Source: Cololabis saira
Lineage: Eukaryota; Chordata; Actinopteri; Beloniformes; Belonidae
Reading direction: 5' to 3'
NCBI RefSeq assembly: GCF_033807715.1
Contig: NC_084590.1
Coordinates: 3,882,501-3,946,500 of the forward strand
Length of the DNA stretch: 64,000 nucleotides
Positions 46,761 through 57,300 of this stretch are shown one piece after another. Each line of letters begins with the position of its first letter. Positions within the stretch are counted from its first letter, which is position 1. Both the position numbers and the translations under genes were made by a program. Under the pieces are notes generated by a model. It saw only the letters and a list, made by a program, of their open reading frames with translations, searched no databases and was not told the DNA's origin.

Positions 46761-48059
46761 AATACTTCCTTAATCTCTAAAGGGAAATCATTTATGCTAA
46801 AAAAAATATAGATATATTTAAAAAAAAAAAGACAACACATGATTGTACATTGAGAGAGGTTTTTTTTTTTGTCCAAAAGCAGTTTGGCCAAGGTCATAGG
46901 TTGGATAAGTGGATAAGGACAACATCGGAGGGGGGAGCAGGTTGCTCACCTTCCCCTCACCCACCTTATTGTTGTGTTGTGCACCGCCGCCCCCACCCCA
47001 CCCCACCACCACCACCCCACATCCTCTTGTGCATCCAACTTCAATTCCACTTCAATTTTTATCAACCTTCTGCTCACCGCTCAAGGAGATAGGATTCAAA
47101 CCCTGACATGAATTAGCCCCCCAGATTGACTTGATAGAGCCACACCCAGGGGACACTACAAAAAAATGGAGACACTTTTTTTTCCTAGGCCTTCGCCCCG
47201 CTTTTCATTTCAACTTATCTCTCTTCCTTTTGCCCTATACATTTATGTGCCTTTCAGTTTCTCATCCTTTCCTATCCCTGCTCCTCTTTCTCCCTCCCTC
47301 ACTTCTGTCTCCACTCCTCACTCTGTCCATCCTCAACCTCATCTTGTTTTTCCCTGTGCATGCCTTCTGTCTGTCAGCTGTCAGAGTGACATTCCATCTC
47401 TGCCTCCAGCGTGACGGACAGGCACCGCCACCGGGTTCTGATGGAGTAATTTGCTTACGAAAACGGGTTGGCATCTAAATAAAAAAATAAAAAGACAGGA
47501 GTTTGTGTGGCCAAGTGATTGCATTAAGAACAAATAGGAGAGAGGAGAGGCTACTAGATTTCTATTCATCACCAAGTCTGAAAGACCACTGAGAGATTTG
47601 TTTTTCTTTCTTTTTTTCAAAAATCTCCTACTCTTCTATTTGATGTAGATCTGACATCTGTAAAAACTGCAGCCAGCTCAGATGACACAAATATACCACA
47701 TATGCCACTGAAAATCGTCACAGCATTGGTTTCTGAAGTGGCTTTAATAATGGTCGCAAAAAAATGTAAATAAAAAAAAGCTTAATTTCACGAGTTTAGG
47801 ATTATTGTGCTTCGATGTTACTCATATGGTTATTATTATACCTGATATGTTTATTTATCTCTTAACATCTACGATAATAGTATCTCAAAATGGAATGTGT
47901 ACATTTTTAACTTGGACCTGCAGCTGTACAGTTTTACGTTTCACTGATATTATTTAACCTTTTCTGAAAATCAAATGCAGCAACCAAAACTGTGGTGAAA
48001 GTAATCCTGCACACCATACTGTATATTTTTCATATAATTTAGTTCTATGCTGCCTCTTC
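46761..48059. other. No gene seen
   Basis: Contains an A-run near 46,820, a C-rich stretch at 46,985-47,025 and a pyrimidine-rich region at 47,215-47,350. The overlapping frames at 47,131-47,478 are low-complexity. Nothing recognised. Confidence 0.4.
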
Positions 48060-48132
48060 ATTCAAGAGTCAAGAAGCTTTATTTATCCCGAGGGTGGGAA
48101 AATAATACATCGTTAGAGTAACAATAAAAATG

Positions 48133-49234
48133 AAAGCTGCAAGCAGCGATGAACGGGCCCTCGCGCGTGCAATTTTCAACAATAAAGGTCAAGGATTCAA
48201 AACTAAGTCCGCGAGTCCCACGAGTCTTTATGTCAAACCATTCAAAGAATATGGCAGAAAATAAGAACTATCACATATTGACCAATCAGAAGACGGGGCG
48301 GGGCTAATTTGCACCAATTATGGTCAAGGACTCAAAACAGAGTCCGATGACACCGACGAGTCTTTATGTCCAACCATTCAAAAGTTATCGCAGAAAATAG
48401 GAACTATCCAATATCGACCAATCAGAAGAAGGGGCGGGGCTAATTTGCACCAATTAAAGTGAAGGAGTCAAAACCGAGTCCGATGACACCCCCCCACAAC
48501 TCTGTTTGTCATATCATTCAAAAGTTATGGCAGAAAATAGGGACTATCAAATATCGACCAATCAGAAGAAGGGGTGGGGCTAATTTGCACCAATCATGTT
48601 CAAGGACTCATAACCGAGTCCGATGACACCACCCACGACTCTCTTTGTCAAACCATTCAAAAGTTATGGCAGAAAATAGGAACTATCAAATATGGACCAA
48701 TCAGATGAACTTGACTGACTGAGAAAAGTAATGGCCATCGTCGCGGGATGGAGACGCACATTTTGATGTATAACACACCTGGGTGCATGTCACGGTTCGG
48801 GCCGCATTAACGGCCAAAGAAATAGCATAAATTGAGCCAAAATGACACGATTAATTCAAAATGGCCGACTTTCATGTTCGGTTTCGGCCATGGCACCAAG
48901 AGACTTTTCTTTAAGTTGCGACATGATACAGGTGTGTACCGATTTTCGTGCATGTACGTCAAACCGTATTGTGGGGCTTGAGGCACAAAGTTTTCTAGGG
49001 GGCACTGTTGAGCCATTAGGCCACGCCCATTAATACAAACCATTAAATATCAAATTTATTGCCAGGTCTGGCTTGGTGCTAAATTTGGTGACTTTTGGGG
49101 CACGTTTAGGGGGAAAAAAGGCGCTCATTACGTCGTAAGAAAAACGAGGAAAATAATAAAAACGATGAAAATAAAAACAAGAACTCCTACAGATACAATA
49201 GGGCCTTCACACTGTAAGTGCTCGGGCCCTAATT
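48133..49234 (-). mobile_element. Dispersed repeat family 1, copy F (longest; internal tandem modules)
   Basis: Both ends are present: AAAGCTGCAAGCAGCGATGA on the left and GTAAGTGCTCGGGCCCTAAT on the right. Between 48,200 and 48,720 there are four modules of about 140 bp, each with CAAAAGTTATGGCAGAAAAT-like and GACCAATCAGAAGAAGGGGC-like phrases. Module anchors fall at about 48,262, 48,401, 48,541 and 48,681. Copies A and B have two modules and C has one. Confidence 0.8.
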
Positions 49235-49377
49235 AAATAAAATGGAGATAAATAATAGAATAAAGGCTAACTTAAAATAAATCCAACAATTGACTGAGTG
49301 TGACGAAATGTAACAAAGATTGCATCTGAACATGGGTATATACAACAATACGAGCAGTGCAGTTTAGCAGCATTAAT

Positions 49378-50008
49378 TTAAAGGAGCCGTCTGTAAGAAA
49401 TGGCCAAAACTGGTACTGCAGTCACTTTCAAAATATTGTTGAGCGGCGTGTACCCTCCCCCTCCTCCCCCCGACCAGAGGTTGCCAGGTAGGCTGCAGAA
49501 TGCAGCAGGAACGTAGGCTGCCATGGCTGCGATAATTAGAGCCGAGCTGGCAACCCGGATGTTGAAACAATACTGACTTGGTGATTGGGAGATAGGTGGA
49601 GGGTGGAGCTTCAGAAACAATACTGACTTGGTGATTGGGAGATAGGTGGAGGGTGGAGCTTCAGAAACAATACTGACTTGGTGATTGGGAGATAGGTGGA
49701 GGGTGGAGCTTCAGAAACAATACTGACTTGGTGATTGGGAGATAGGTGGAGGGTGGAGCTTCAGAAACAATACTGACTTGGTGATTGGGAGATAGGTGGA
49801 GGGTGGAGCTTCAGGCCAAAACAAAAAATGACAACATAAACATAAGTTGAGGGCTGCAACTCCTCTTTTTAAACTGGAATATCCTGGCTTGAGTGCTGTT
49901 GTCAGTGACATAAGTATTTGAAATGAACATGATTTTTAAATGTCTGTTGACATATCGGGGTCATTTTATGATTCGTTTTATTATTGCTCTTACATACAGC
50001 TCCTTTAA
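49378..50008. mobile_element. TTAA-flanked T2/Kolobok-type MITE, second family
   Basis: The element 49,382-50,004 is flanked by TTAA on both sides. Its ends are AGGAGCCGTCTGTAAG and, read from the right, AGGAGCTGTATGTAAG. It shares the TTAAAGG start with the elements at 5.6 and 54.5 kb but not their interior. Five 50-bp repeats occupy its middle. No transposase frame. Confidence 0.8.
49567..49815. repeat. Five tandem 50-bp units inside the MITE
   Basis: The unit starts ACAATACTGACTTGGTGATT and ends GGAGCTTCAG. By eye the repeats are identical, with starts at 49,567, 49,617, 49,667, 49,717 and 49,767. The near-perfect identity points to recent expansion. No spacers. Confidence 0.97.
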
Positions 50009-50179
50009 GTAAAAGAACAAACAATAAGAACAACTAAATAAACTAAATGAATGATCATGAGCGATTGGACAAAGCGGAACAGTGGTAAAAGTGGTAAGCA
50101 GCATAAATGAACAGTAAAACTAAGTAAAGTGATGAAGTGAAGATTGATTACAAAGTGATAAAGTGACATGGCTGAAGGT

Positions 50180-50588
50180 AGCTGGGGGGTCTATTGCTGA
50201 AGGAGCTTTTGCTCGAGGTTAGCCCCAACGCAGACCGAGAGGGCTGTGATTGGTTTGCTTGGTAGCAACACATTTCCGGTTCCAGACTGCGCCATCCCCG
50301 CCATTTTTAAACATCTTGTTGTTGTATACGGACAGAACATTAACAACATGGACCAAGTCGAGGAGCGACTCATTGAGGAAGTCCATAAAAAAAACAACAA
50401 AGAATAGATTACAGACGACGATAAACCATTCAGGAAAAGAATGCAACCCCCTAGTGCTCTGGGGGGGGATTGCACCGCGGCGAAATGGAGTGACTGAGAA
50501 GTCCGAAGGGTTGACGACGGCGTCACGGCAACGGCGTAGGCTCTGCGTTGGTTTAACCCATGTAATGTCTTTGGGTCAAAATTACCTA
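50180..50588 (+). mobile_element. MITE-like fragment with a short start-of-protein remnant
   Basis: A start at 50,348-50,350 opens a 19-codon frame MDQVEERLIEEVHKKNNKE, ending at TAG. Its beginning resembles the first helix of MADF/Myb-like proteins that accompany PIF/Harbinger transposases, but it is too short for certainty. The right part (CGGCAACGGCGTAGGCTCTG) is the arm of the palindromic MITE, whose other end (AACGCAGAACCATGAATCAG) reappears at 51,152-51,176 after the pyrimidine tract. Confidence 0.35.
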
Positions 50589-51132
50589 ATTATCCTTCCT
50601 TCTTCCCTTCCTCCTTCCTTCCTTCCTTCCTTCCTTCCTTCCTTCCTTCCTTCCTTCCTTCCTTCCTTCCTTCCTTCCTTCCTTCCTTCCTTCCTTCCTT
50701 CCTTCCTTCCTTCCTTCTTTTCTCCCTCCCTTCCTTCCTTCTTTCCTCCTGCTCTCTCCTTCCTTCTTCCCTTCCTCTTTTCTCCCTTCTTTCGTTCTTT
50801 CCTTGTTTTCTCCCTTCCTTCCTCCCTTCCTTCTTTTCTTCCTTCCTTTTCTCCCATCCTTCCATCCTTCTTTTCTCCCTTCCTTCCTTCTTTTCATTCT
50901 TCCTTCCTTCATTCTTTCCTCCCGCTCTCTCCTTCCTTCTTCCCTTCCTCTTTTCTCCCTTCCTTCCTTCCTTCCTTCCTTCCTTCCTTCCTTCCTTCCT
51001 TCCTTCCTTCCTTCCTTCCTTCCTTCCTTCCTTCCTTCCTTCCTTCCTTCCTTCCTTTCTCCCTTCCTTTTCTCCCATCCTTCCATCCTTCTTTTCTCCC
51101 TTCCTCCCTTCTTCTCTTCCTCCTTCCTTGAC
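50589..51132. repeat. (TTCC)n-rich polypyrimidine tract
   Basis: About 540 bp almost wholly of C and T on this strand, mainly TTCC units with CCC and TTTT interruptions. Two blocks of pure TTCC (about 50,605-50,715 and 50,958-51,057) are separated by a mixed block, and the phrases around CTCTCTCCTTCCTTCTTCCC recur in both halves. It splits the palindromic MITE. Confidence 0.97.
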
Positions 51133-51186
51133 CCGAAGACAGCACAAGGGTTAACGCAGAACCATGAATCAGGCTTTACTGTCCAG

Positions 51187-51768
51187 TATATGTGCAGTTT
51201 ACGCAGCATCCTCCTCATCCTCCTCTCAGACACCACCACCAAGGAGTCCAGCTGAACCCCCAGGACGGAGCCAGCTGAACCCCCAGGACGGAGCCAGCTG
51301 AACCCCCAGGACGGAGCCAGCTGAACCCCCAGGACGGAGCCGGCCTTCCTGATGATCCTGCTGGCGTCTGCTGCCCTCAGCCTGCTGCCCCAGCACACAA
51401 CAGCAAACAAAATGGTACTGACTGGTAAAACATGTTCAAACGTTGAATGACCGGAGCCTCCTCAGGAAATAGAGACGACTCAGGCCCTTCTTGTACACGG
51501 CCTCAGTGTTCTTGGCCCAGTCCAGTTTGTTATTGGGGTAAACTCTAAGGTATTTGTAATCCTGGATAACATCCACAGTCACACCGTTGATGGAGATGGG
51601 TGTGGGGACAGATTTCCTCCTGCGGAAATCTACCACCGGCTCCTGGGTCTTGGTGGAGTTGAGATGCAGATGGTTATTGCGCACCACTCGACGAAGGAGT
51701 CCACAACAGCAACCCTGTAAAAATGGCAGCAGTTTGTGTTTTAGAAGTAAAATCTGGTCGTGGTACAA
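51187..51768 (-). pseudogene. LINE reverse-transcriptase thumb and C-terminal region
   Basis: The minus-strand frame 51,768-51,436 reads LHLNSTKTQEPVVDFRRRKS, PISINGVTVDVIQDYKYLRV, NKLDWAKNTEAVYKKG and LYFLRRLRSFNV, the usual order after motif C in this fish LINE type. After a frame change, 51,410-51,187 continues with AVVCWGSRLRAADASRIIRK and RRMRRMLRKLH. A short deletion lies at the join. The palm domain with FADD is upstream and absent. Confidence 0.85.
51248..51339. repeat. Four 23-bp tandem units within the LINE ORF
   Basis: The unit CCAGCTGAACCCCCAGGACG plus GAG starts at 51,248, 51,271, 51,294 and 51,317. Three extra units add 69 bp, a multiple of three, so the ORF regains its original frame after passing through the other two frames. 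Confidence 0.95.
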
Positions 51769-51814
51769 CTACTTCTTACTAGTGCTGTCAGGCGATTAAA
51801 AAAATGTATCTAAT

Positions 51815-52230
51815 TAAAGCGACACTACGTAACTTTTCCACCTTAATATCATATTTCCAGAGTCATTGTGATGGTACATCAACTTCCAACAGGTTTAATG
51901 AACCTCTGTCATGGTCTGAGGGGTCTGTATCTCCTTCACTGGCACTATGTAACTTTGAGGAGCATGGTAGGAACCCTTCCACACTAAAAAACTACAAATC
52001 TTTGACTGCTTTACGGCATACGTCACTTCCCCCTCCTTCCCGATTCGCAGTCGAGACGAAAATGGGCGGGGCGTGGAGCGCAGCTCCGCAGAAGCTGGTA
52101 ACCCGTTGCTGTGTTGCTGCTGCAGCAGCTCCACACAACAGACGTGGGGAAAAGATCAATAATGGTTTAACTTTTCACCGCTTTCCTGCTCAGAGGCAGA
52201 ACCACGGACGCCAAGTATCTGAGATAACAA
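51815..52230 (+). mobile_element. MITE-like dispersed sequence, one end recognised
   Basis: Begins TTAAAGCGACACTACGTAAC, then CCAACAGGTTTAATGAACCT and GGCATACGTCACTTCCCCCT. The TTAAAG start resembles the TTAA-type elements, but I could not find the matching right end, so its class and limits are open. The 143-codon frame through it is of unknown meaning. Confidence 0.4.
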
Positions 52231-52845
52231 AGTAAAAGAGTGAAAGAGTCGTCGGCTCGCTTGGATCGCGGCTGTAACGACCAAACACCTTCCACACAGT
52301 ACCACAAACACTCACACAGACCGGGTCGGATCAAAACACGGGTTTAATTCCCCACTTCGCCAGCTAAACGCAGCTGCTGGCCAGCTCTCTGCGGTGCAAA
52401 TAACCCCAATCTCACGAGGAAAACAAAAATATTGCTCACGCCTCGGAGCCTCTTCAACATAATATAGCAGTCGAATAACTTCCTTCTCAAACTTGTGGCC
52501 CAAAATTATTTTTAATTATCCTGTACTGTTTTTTCTCTGCTGGGCCAAGAAAGTAGGATTTGTTATACTGGTGTTGTCTTGAAACTTCTTGACTATTTTC
52601 TAATGTTTTATGGATCTAAATATCAACTAGTTAATACAGATGATTGACTTGTAAATAATGGCACCACAGAGCCACTCTGCATCCACTCTCATGTCAAAAC
52701 CACATTGTTTGAATTAGTTTGCATAAAATATGGTGACACTGGAACCAGGTGTTCATGTAGTGCTGACAGTACTATACATGACAAGTCCTGTAAATGAATA
52801 AAGCCAGAATCCCCAGACGTGCATTTACACACACAAACCAAACAC
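52231..52845. other. No gene seen
   Basis: The first part may belong to the preceding element. The rest is single-copy AT-rich sequence. Confidence 0.35.
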
Positions 52846-52911
52846 AGAGACACACACACACACACACACACATGAATGCATGCACGCACACGCGCGCGCA
52901 CACGCACACAC

Positions 52912-52996
<85 letters not shown>
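52846..52996. repeat. (CA)n microsatellite
   Basis: About 150 bp of CA with a GCGCGCGC interruption near 52,890. Confidence 0.97.
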
Positions 52997-52998
<2 letters not shown>

Positions 52999-53545
52999 AC
53001 AGCAATAAGCAGATCATGTATGGATGGCCTGCCTTCTGGCGATTTCTCACAGATAGTATTGATTGGAGATGCTGGCCTCATTCATTACAGGCTGACTAGC
53101 AGCAGATGAGCTGAGGCTTATTGCTGAGAATGCTTTTCTCTGTCGTTTAGAAATGTACAAGGGTAAATTGCAGGAACCTTGCATAAGTAGATGTGAAGGA
53201 ACGAGATGTCTTACTCAGCAGCATTACATAACATGAAACACCGTCAGTAAAGAATGACCACACTTTCTTCAACAAAAGTATTTATGATCATACACCAATC
53301 AGGTGTTGCATTATAATAATCTTCTTAAAGCTCCCTGCTGCCTGCATGCGCTGACCCGTACGGGCTCTGCGACATGCATGGTTATGATATTTTATGAGTC
53401 AGACAGAAATGGAAGGTTTTGTATCAGATTATATGGAAGGCTGTTGTTGGAGGGCTGGAATACAGTTGGAGCTTGAGTAGAAGATGGCTGGAGTCATGGT
53501 CCCATTGGAGCATTTGAGAATGGACAGAATAAAGGACAGGCACAC
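52997..53545. other. No gene seen
   Basis: Single-copy-looking sequence; 53,320-53,420 has even composition and few repeats. No exon recognised. Confidence 0.4.
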
Positions 53546-54308
53546 TAATGGCACTTTTCCACTAGTACCTACTAGTACCTACTCGGGTCTACTCATCTCA
53601 GCCCGGCTCAACTCAACTTGGCCAAGTTTCTTTTCCACGACAATCCAGCACCTGGAGCAGAAGTAGGAGGTTGGAGTGAAGCTACTGTGACGTATTTGAT
53701 TGTGTGATCTAAACGAAGAAGACAACAACACTAAAGATGTAGAACCTGGAGGAGATGATAGATGTGCTGCTGGGTCTGTGACTTGTGTTCGATATCAAGT
53801 TAAAAACAATGAGAGTGAGAGAAGCTTCAAGTGGCAACGTTTTTATTTTTATTTTTATTTTTTAGTTCGTCTCGGCGCTGCTGAAAAGTCAGCTGGAGCC
53901 GCGAAGAGCTATGAAGTGACAGAGCTCCTGGTAGATCTTGTCGTTCCTTATCTCCGTCTAGATCCCTTTTTAATTCTCTCCTCAGCACCAGGTTTATGAA
54001 CATCTGCACCTCAGAGTTGGATCATGAAACTGACCTTTGCTGCCATTGCTGGTGGAATAAAATGAAGAAGCCGTGAGTTGCTCTTTCACTGATGTCACAT
54101 CCTGACTCAGACGTCTGACTCCAACCCCCCGACCAATCGGTGGCCTGTAGTGTGATGATGTCAGATACAGCCGACTCAGCAGCTTAGAACCTCGGCAGAT
54201 TAGTTACAGAAAAAGTATCTACTTGGCACGTTAGATCCCTAGTGGGAAAGAACCAAACCGAGGAGAGGCGAGTCGGGCTGAGTAGGTACTAGTGGAAAAG
54301 CGCCATAA
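53546..54308. mobile_element. TAA-flanked MITE (PIF/Harbinger type)
   Basis: The element 53,549-54,305 has inverted ends TGGCACTTTTCCACTAGTAC and, from the right, TGGCGCTTTTCCACTAGTAC. TAA stands directly on both sides (53,546-53,548 and 54,306-54,308), the 3-bp T-A-A target preferred by PIF/Harbinger elements. Subterminal sequence is also mirrored (CTACTCGG / GGCTGAGTAG). No transposase frame. Confidence 0.8.
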
Positions 54309-54545
54309 ATGTTTGGCTATTGTATTACTTGGGAGTAAGGTTTTCCTATGCCTACTTAACCACGGACTTGATGAAATTTGCTGGGTGACAATGTCAACTA
54401 CAGGAGGATAACATAATTAACTTTTGTTTAGAATTGTCCTCAGAGCCAGAGAACTGTTGAGAAAGGTAATCGGACTTAATTTTCCTGTTACTTGCAATGT
54501 TGATGGCCAGGTGACATTAATACTCATATGAACAGCAATTTAGCC

Positions 54546-55859
54546 TTAAAGGAGACCTATTCTGAAAAACAGGTTTTTTCTTGCTTTAACATATATAAAG
54601 TGGTCTCCCCTCAGCCTGCCAACTCAGAGAAGGAGGAAAGCAACCAAATTCTGCCGTGTCTGTACAGCCGCCCGGATGACTCTTCCAGTGTCATGTGACT
54701 TCTATGAGCCGTTCAGATTCAGATTTCCATAGGTCTCCTCCGCTGCTGAAACCACGCCCACAACCAACTCTGCCGGCCGGAGCTTCCACCATTGTTTAGA
54801 AGCGGTGACTGTTTGAACAACGAGGGACAGTAGAAATGAGGTTTTGCATCGACACTTACCCTCATAAAAGGATCAGTACCAACAGTACGGACCCGGCAAC
54901 TGCACACGAGTCAGCGGTAAGTGACGTTAATTTTTTATGTTATTTATATTTGTCTACAAGTATGATCTTTGCATGGGCTAAGTATTTAGCTTAGCTCCGG
55001 TGTTACTCCGTGTTACGGAGCTCTATTAGTACCGTAATGAATTTTTTTCTGCCGATGGTTTCAGATCTTCCAAGCACATGAAGCTTCAACGACCCTTCAG
55101 AAAACACACGGTCCTTCCTTGAGCCAGCAATAGTGCATACATGTTATTTATATACAACTTATGTTGTTGGTTTTTTTTTAACAATAAAGTTGCCATTTGT
55201 GAAAATTCAGTGTTGTGATTTCTTTACAGTTAACATGATTAATTTGTCTTGTAACATAAGAAATGAAATGATGAGGAATCAGAGTAAATAACTGTGGTGT
55301 AACTGTTTAGAATTAAATTAAATCTTCCTGTGTGAATTAGTGTGAAGACGAGGTGACCTGGTTCCCTCTTCAGGGAACTAAAGGTGGATTTATGGTTCCG
55401 TGTTACACCAACGCAGAGCCTACGGCGTAGGGTACGTGTCGATTTAACGCAGAACCGTAATTCAGGCTTAAGATCCGTTTACACCGTGTCATAATTGCTG
55501 ACTCGCGGCCAGTTAGGACAGTCTAATAGAAAATAAAGCAATGGAATTGATTTTGTCACTGAAGTTCGATCGCATGGGACACGCTTTGTGTAAGCAGCCG
55601 CTGCTCTTCAGCCCGGAGAGGCTTTGTTCCCTCCCCTCCTACACATCATTCAGGCAGCCAATCAGCACAGAGCCTCATTAACATAGCCCCGCCCCCTCAG
55701 AATCCCTCATAGAGAAGGAGGTTAGAAGCGGTAAAACTAGAGACATGGCCCAGAGGTTGAATTTCTGATTTATGTAGAAAAAACAAGCTTTAGATTGTTT
55801 TTAAGACATTCAAGGCCTGTTTAAAATATACATTAAATGCCATAATAGGTCTCGTTTAA
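54546..55859. mobile_element. TTAA-flanked T2/Kolobok-type non-autonomous transposon, copy 2
   Basis: The element 54,550-55,855 is flanked by TTAA on both sides and starts AGGAGACCTATTCTG. It follows the 5.6-kb copy for most of its length, including CATATATAAAGTGGTCTCCC and TTTTTAAGACATTCAAGGCC. It lacks that copy's GC-rich block, and carries an extra segment around 55,470-55,575. The palindromic MITE lies inside at the corresponding position. Confidence 0.85.
55379..55471 (+). mobile_element. Palindromic MITE with TAA on both sides
   Basis: AGGTGGATTTATGGTTCCGT on the left and ACCGTAATTCAGGCT on the right, flanked by TAA at 55,379-55,381 and 55,469-55,471. This is the copy that best supports a 3-bp TAA target duplication. 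Confidence 0.75.
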
Positions 55860-56330
55860 CCAGCAGATTTCTAGAAGATTACATGATGCCTGCGCTGTTT
55901 CCAGGAATGTATTTGACTGTGGTCACTGGTGTATCTAATGCCAGTTGTTTTTTCACCATGTTTGTCACATTTTGAGAAAAAATTGTTTAGAAAAATGAAA
56001 TGGTTGGTGAACACTGGGTGTGGGAATGAAGATTCACTGTGACAAGTTGATTTTCTAAGACAATCTTTTACAATTAGCAATCCATAAATACTGATAAACT
56101 GACAGGACCGTATTGAACTGCAGTAAAACTGAATTGCTTTTACTGCTTTTAATTGAACTGGATTGGATTTGACCCTGTCTCACACCGGATGAGAGCTGCT
56201 TTACACTCCAGCCCCCTGTGACCACATATTGAACACGAACTGTCCTCACAGTGCATTATTGGGTGGGAAATGGCAGCATAACCAGCGCATTCAAGTTTAT
56301 TCTAAGAAATCATCTATGTTACTGGAAAGA
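55860..56330. other. No gene seen
   Basis: Single-copy-looking spacer. The short antisense frames at 55,871-56,249 carry no family signature. Confidence 0.4.
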
Positions 56331-56439
56331 CTACTACTACTACTGTCATTTAGCACACGCTTTTATCCAAAGCGACTTACATCTGAGACACACACCATGT
56401 AGCAATTAGGGTTAAGGCCTTGCTTAGGGGCCCAAGGTG
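56331..56439 (+). mobile_element. Dispersed fish repeat, left part, interrupted by a hAT-like element
   Basis: Contains CATTTAGCACACGCTTTTAT, CCAAAGCGACTTACA and GGCCCAAGGTG. It resumes at 58,544-58,640 with CCAAGGTGGTTCATCTTGG and GCCACTAGACTACCACCCCC. I recognise the 'ATTTAGCAGACGCTTTTATCC' type as a very common fish repeat. The interruption is exact at an 8-bp duplication. Confidence 0.7.
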
Positions 56440-57155
56440 TAGGGTTGCCACCTTTCAGAAATAGAAATAAGGGACACCCCGATTTCAGCAGGGCAGGCGC
56501 CAAAAAAAGGGACATACCCAAAAACTTCTAAACTGCATATAAATGTATTTATTTTATATGAAAAAACAAAACGCTTTGATTTAAAGTTTAAAGTGCTTTA
56601 ATAGCATTGAACTTGCATGACTGTACAGCCAACCATATAGCAACTGAAATAGACTCCTATGCTATGTATGTCCACATCAGCCAAGATGTATAATATCGCC
56701 TAGTAGTGAAGAATATGGTGTAAAAGTTAGTTAATTTCAATAATTCAACTTAAAAGGTGAAACTAATACATGTATATTACATAGTCTCATTACAGGCAAG
56801 ATATGTTAAAGAGCATATTGCAGGTTGGAGACCCCTGTGAATCAATGTGTAGGAAAATAATGTAGGAACTGAATTTTCATTGAAATACGCATAAATATAT
56901 ACTACAGTGACCTCCGGAGTTGTTTTTGTGAGAGTATTTTACTTCCGCATCTGAAAAAGCTGAACCGGAAGTGACGTAGCACGAGGGAGTGTGGTGAATT
57001 TCAACAATAGGAAAAATAATGGATCTTAATGTTAGTTGTGACACTGAAGAGGTTGTGAATGTGTATTCACACCAATATGACGGGCCACAGCCTTATAATT
57101 ACCAACCCGTTAGTCCCCCCACATTCTTTTGATTGACAGCTGAAACTTGCTTTTT

Positions 57156-57300
57156 AAAAGGCTGATTTATGGGTCCGCGTTACACCAACGCAGACCCTAC
57201 GGCGTAGGTTACGCGGCGACGCACAGAACGCTGCGTGCGCCGCGTACCCTACACCGTAGGCTACGCCGTCGATTTTACGCGGAACCATAAATCTGCCTTT
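57156..57300. mobile_element. Palindromic MITE, fullest copy
   Basis: Arms AAAGGCTGATTTATGGGTCC and GGAACCATAAATCTGCCTTT are inverted repeats, and the interior (ACACCAACGCAGACCCTACG, then CCGTAGGCTACGCCGTCGAT) is also largely self-complementary, so the 145-bp unit can fold end to end. No coding capacity. About ten copies or part-copies occur in the window. Confidence 0.85.

Noticed and set aside
47131..47478. 115-codon ORF with a hydrophobic stretch
   Set aside because: The hydrophobicity comes from pyrimidine-rich DNA (Leu/Ser/Phe/Pro codons); an overlapping frame is also open.
49567..49815. CRISPR-like array
   Set aside because: The 50-bp units are directly contiguous with no spacers, and the sequence is vertebrate; the same applies to 19,894-20,085.
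50250..51410. ORFs of up to 293 codons rich in PSFL or EGRK
   Set aside because: Translations of the TTCC/GGAA tract. The only real coding trace on the minus strand is the LINE RT piece at its upstream end.
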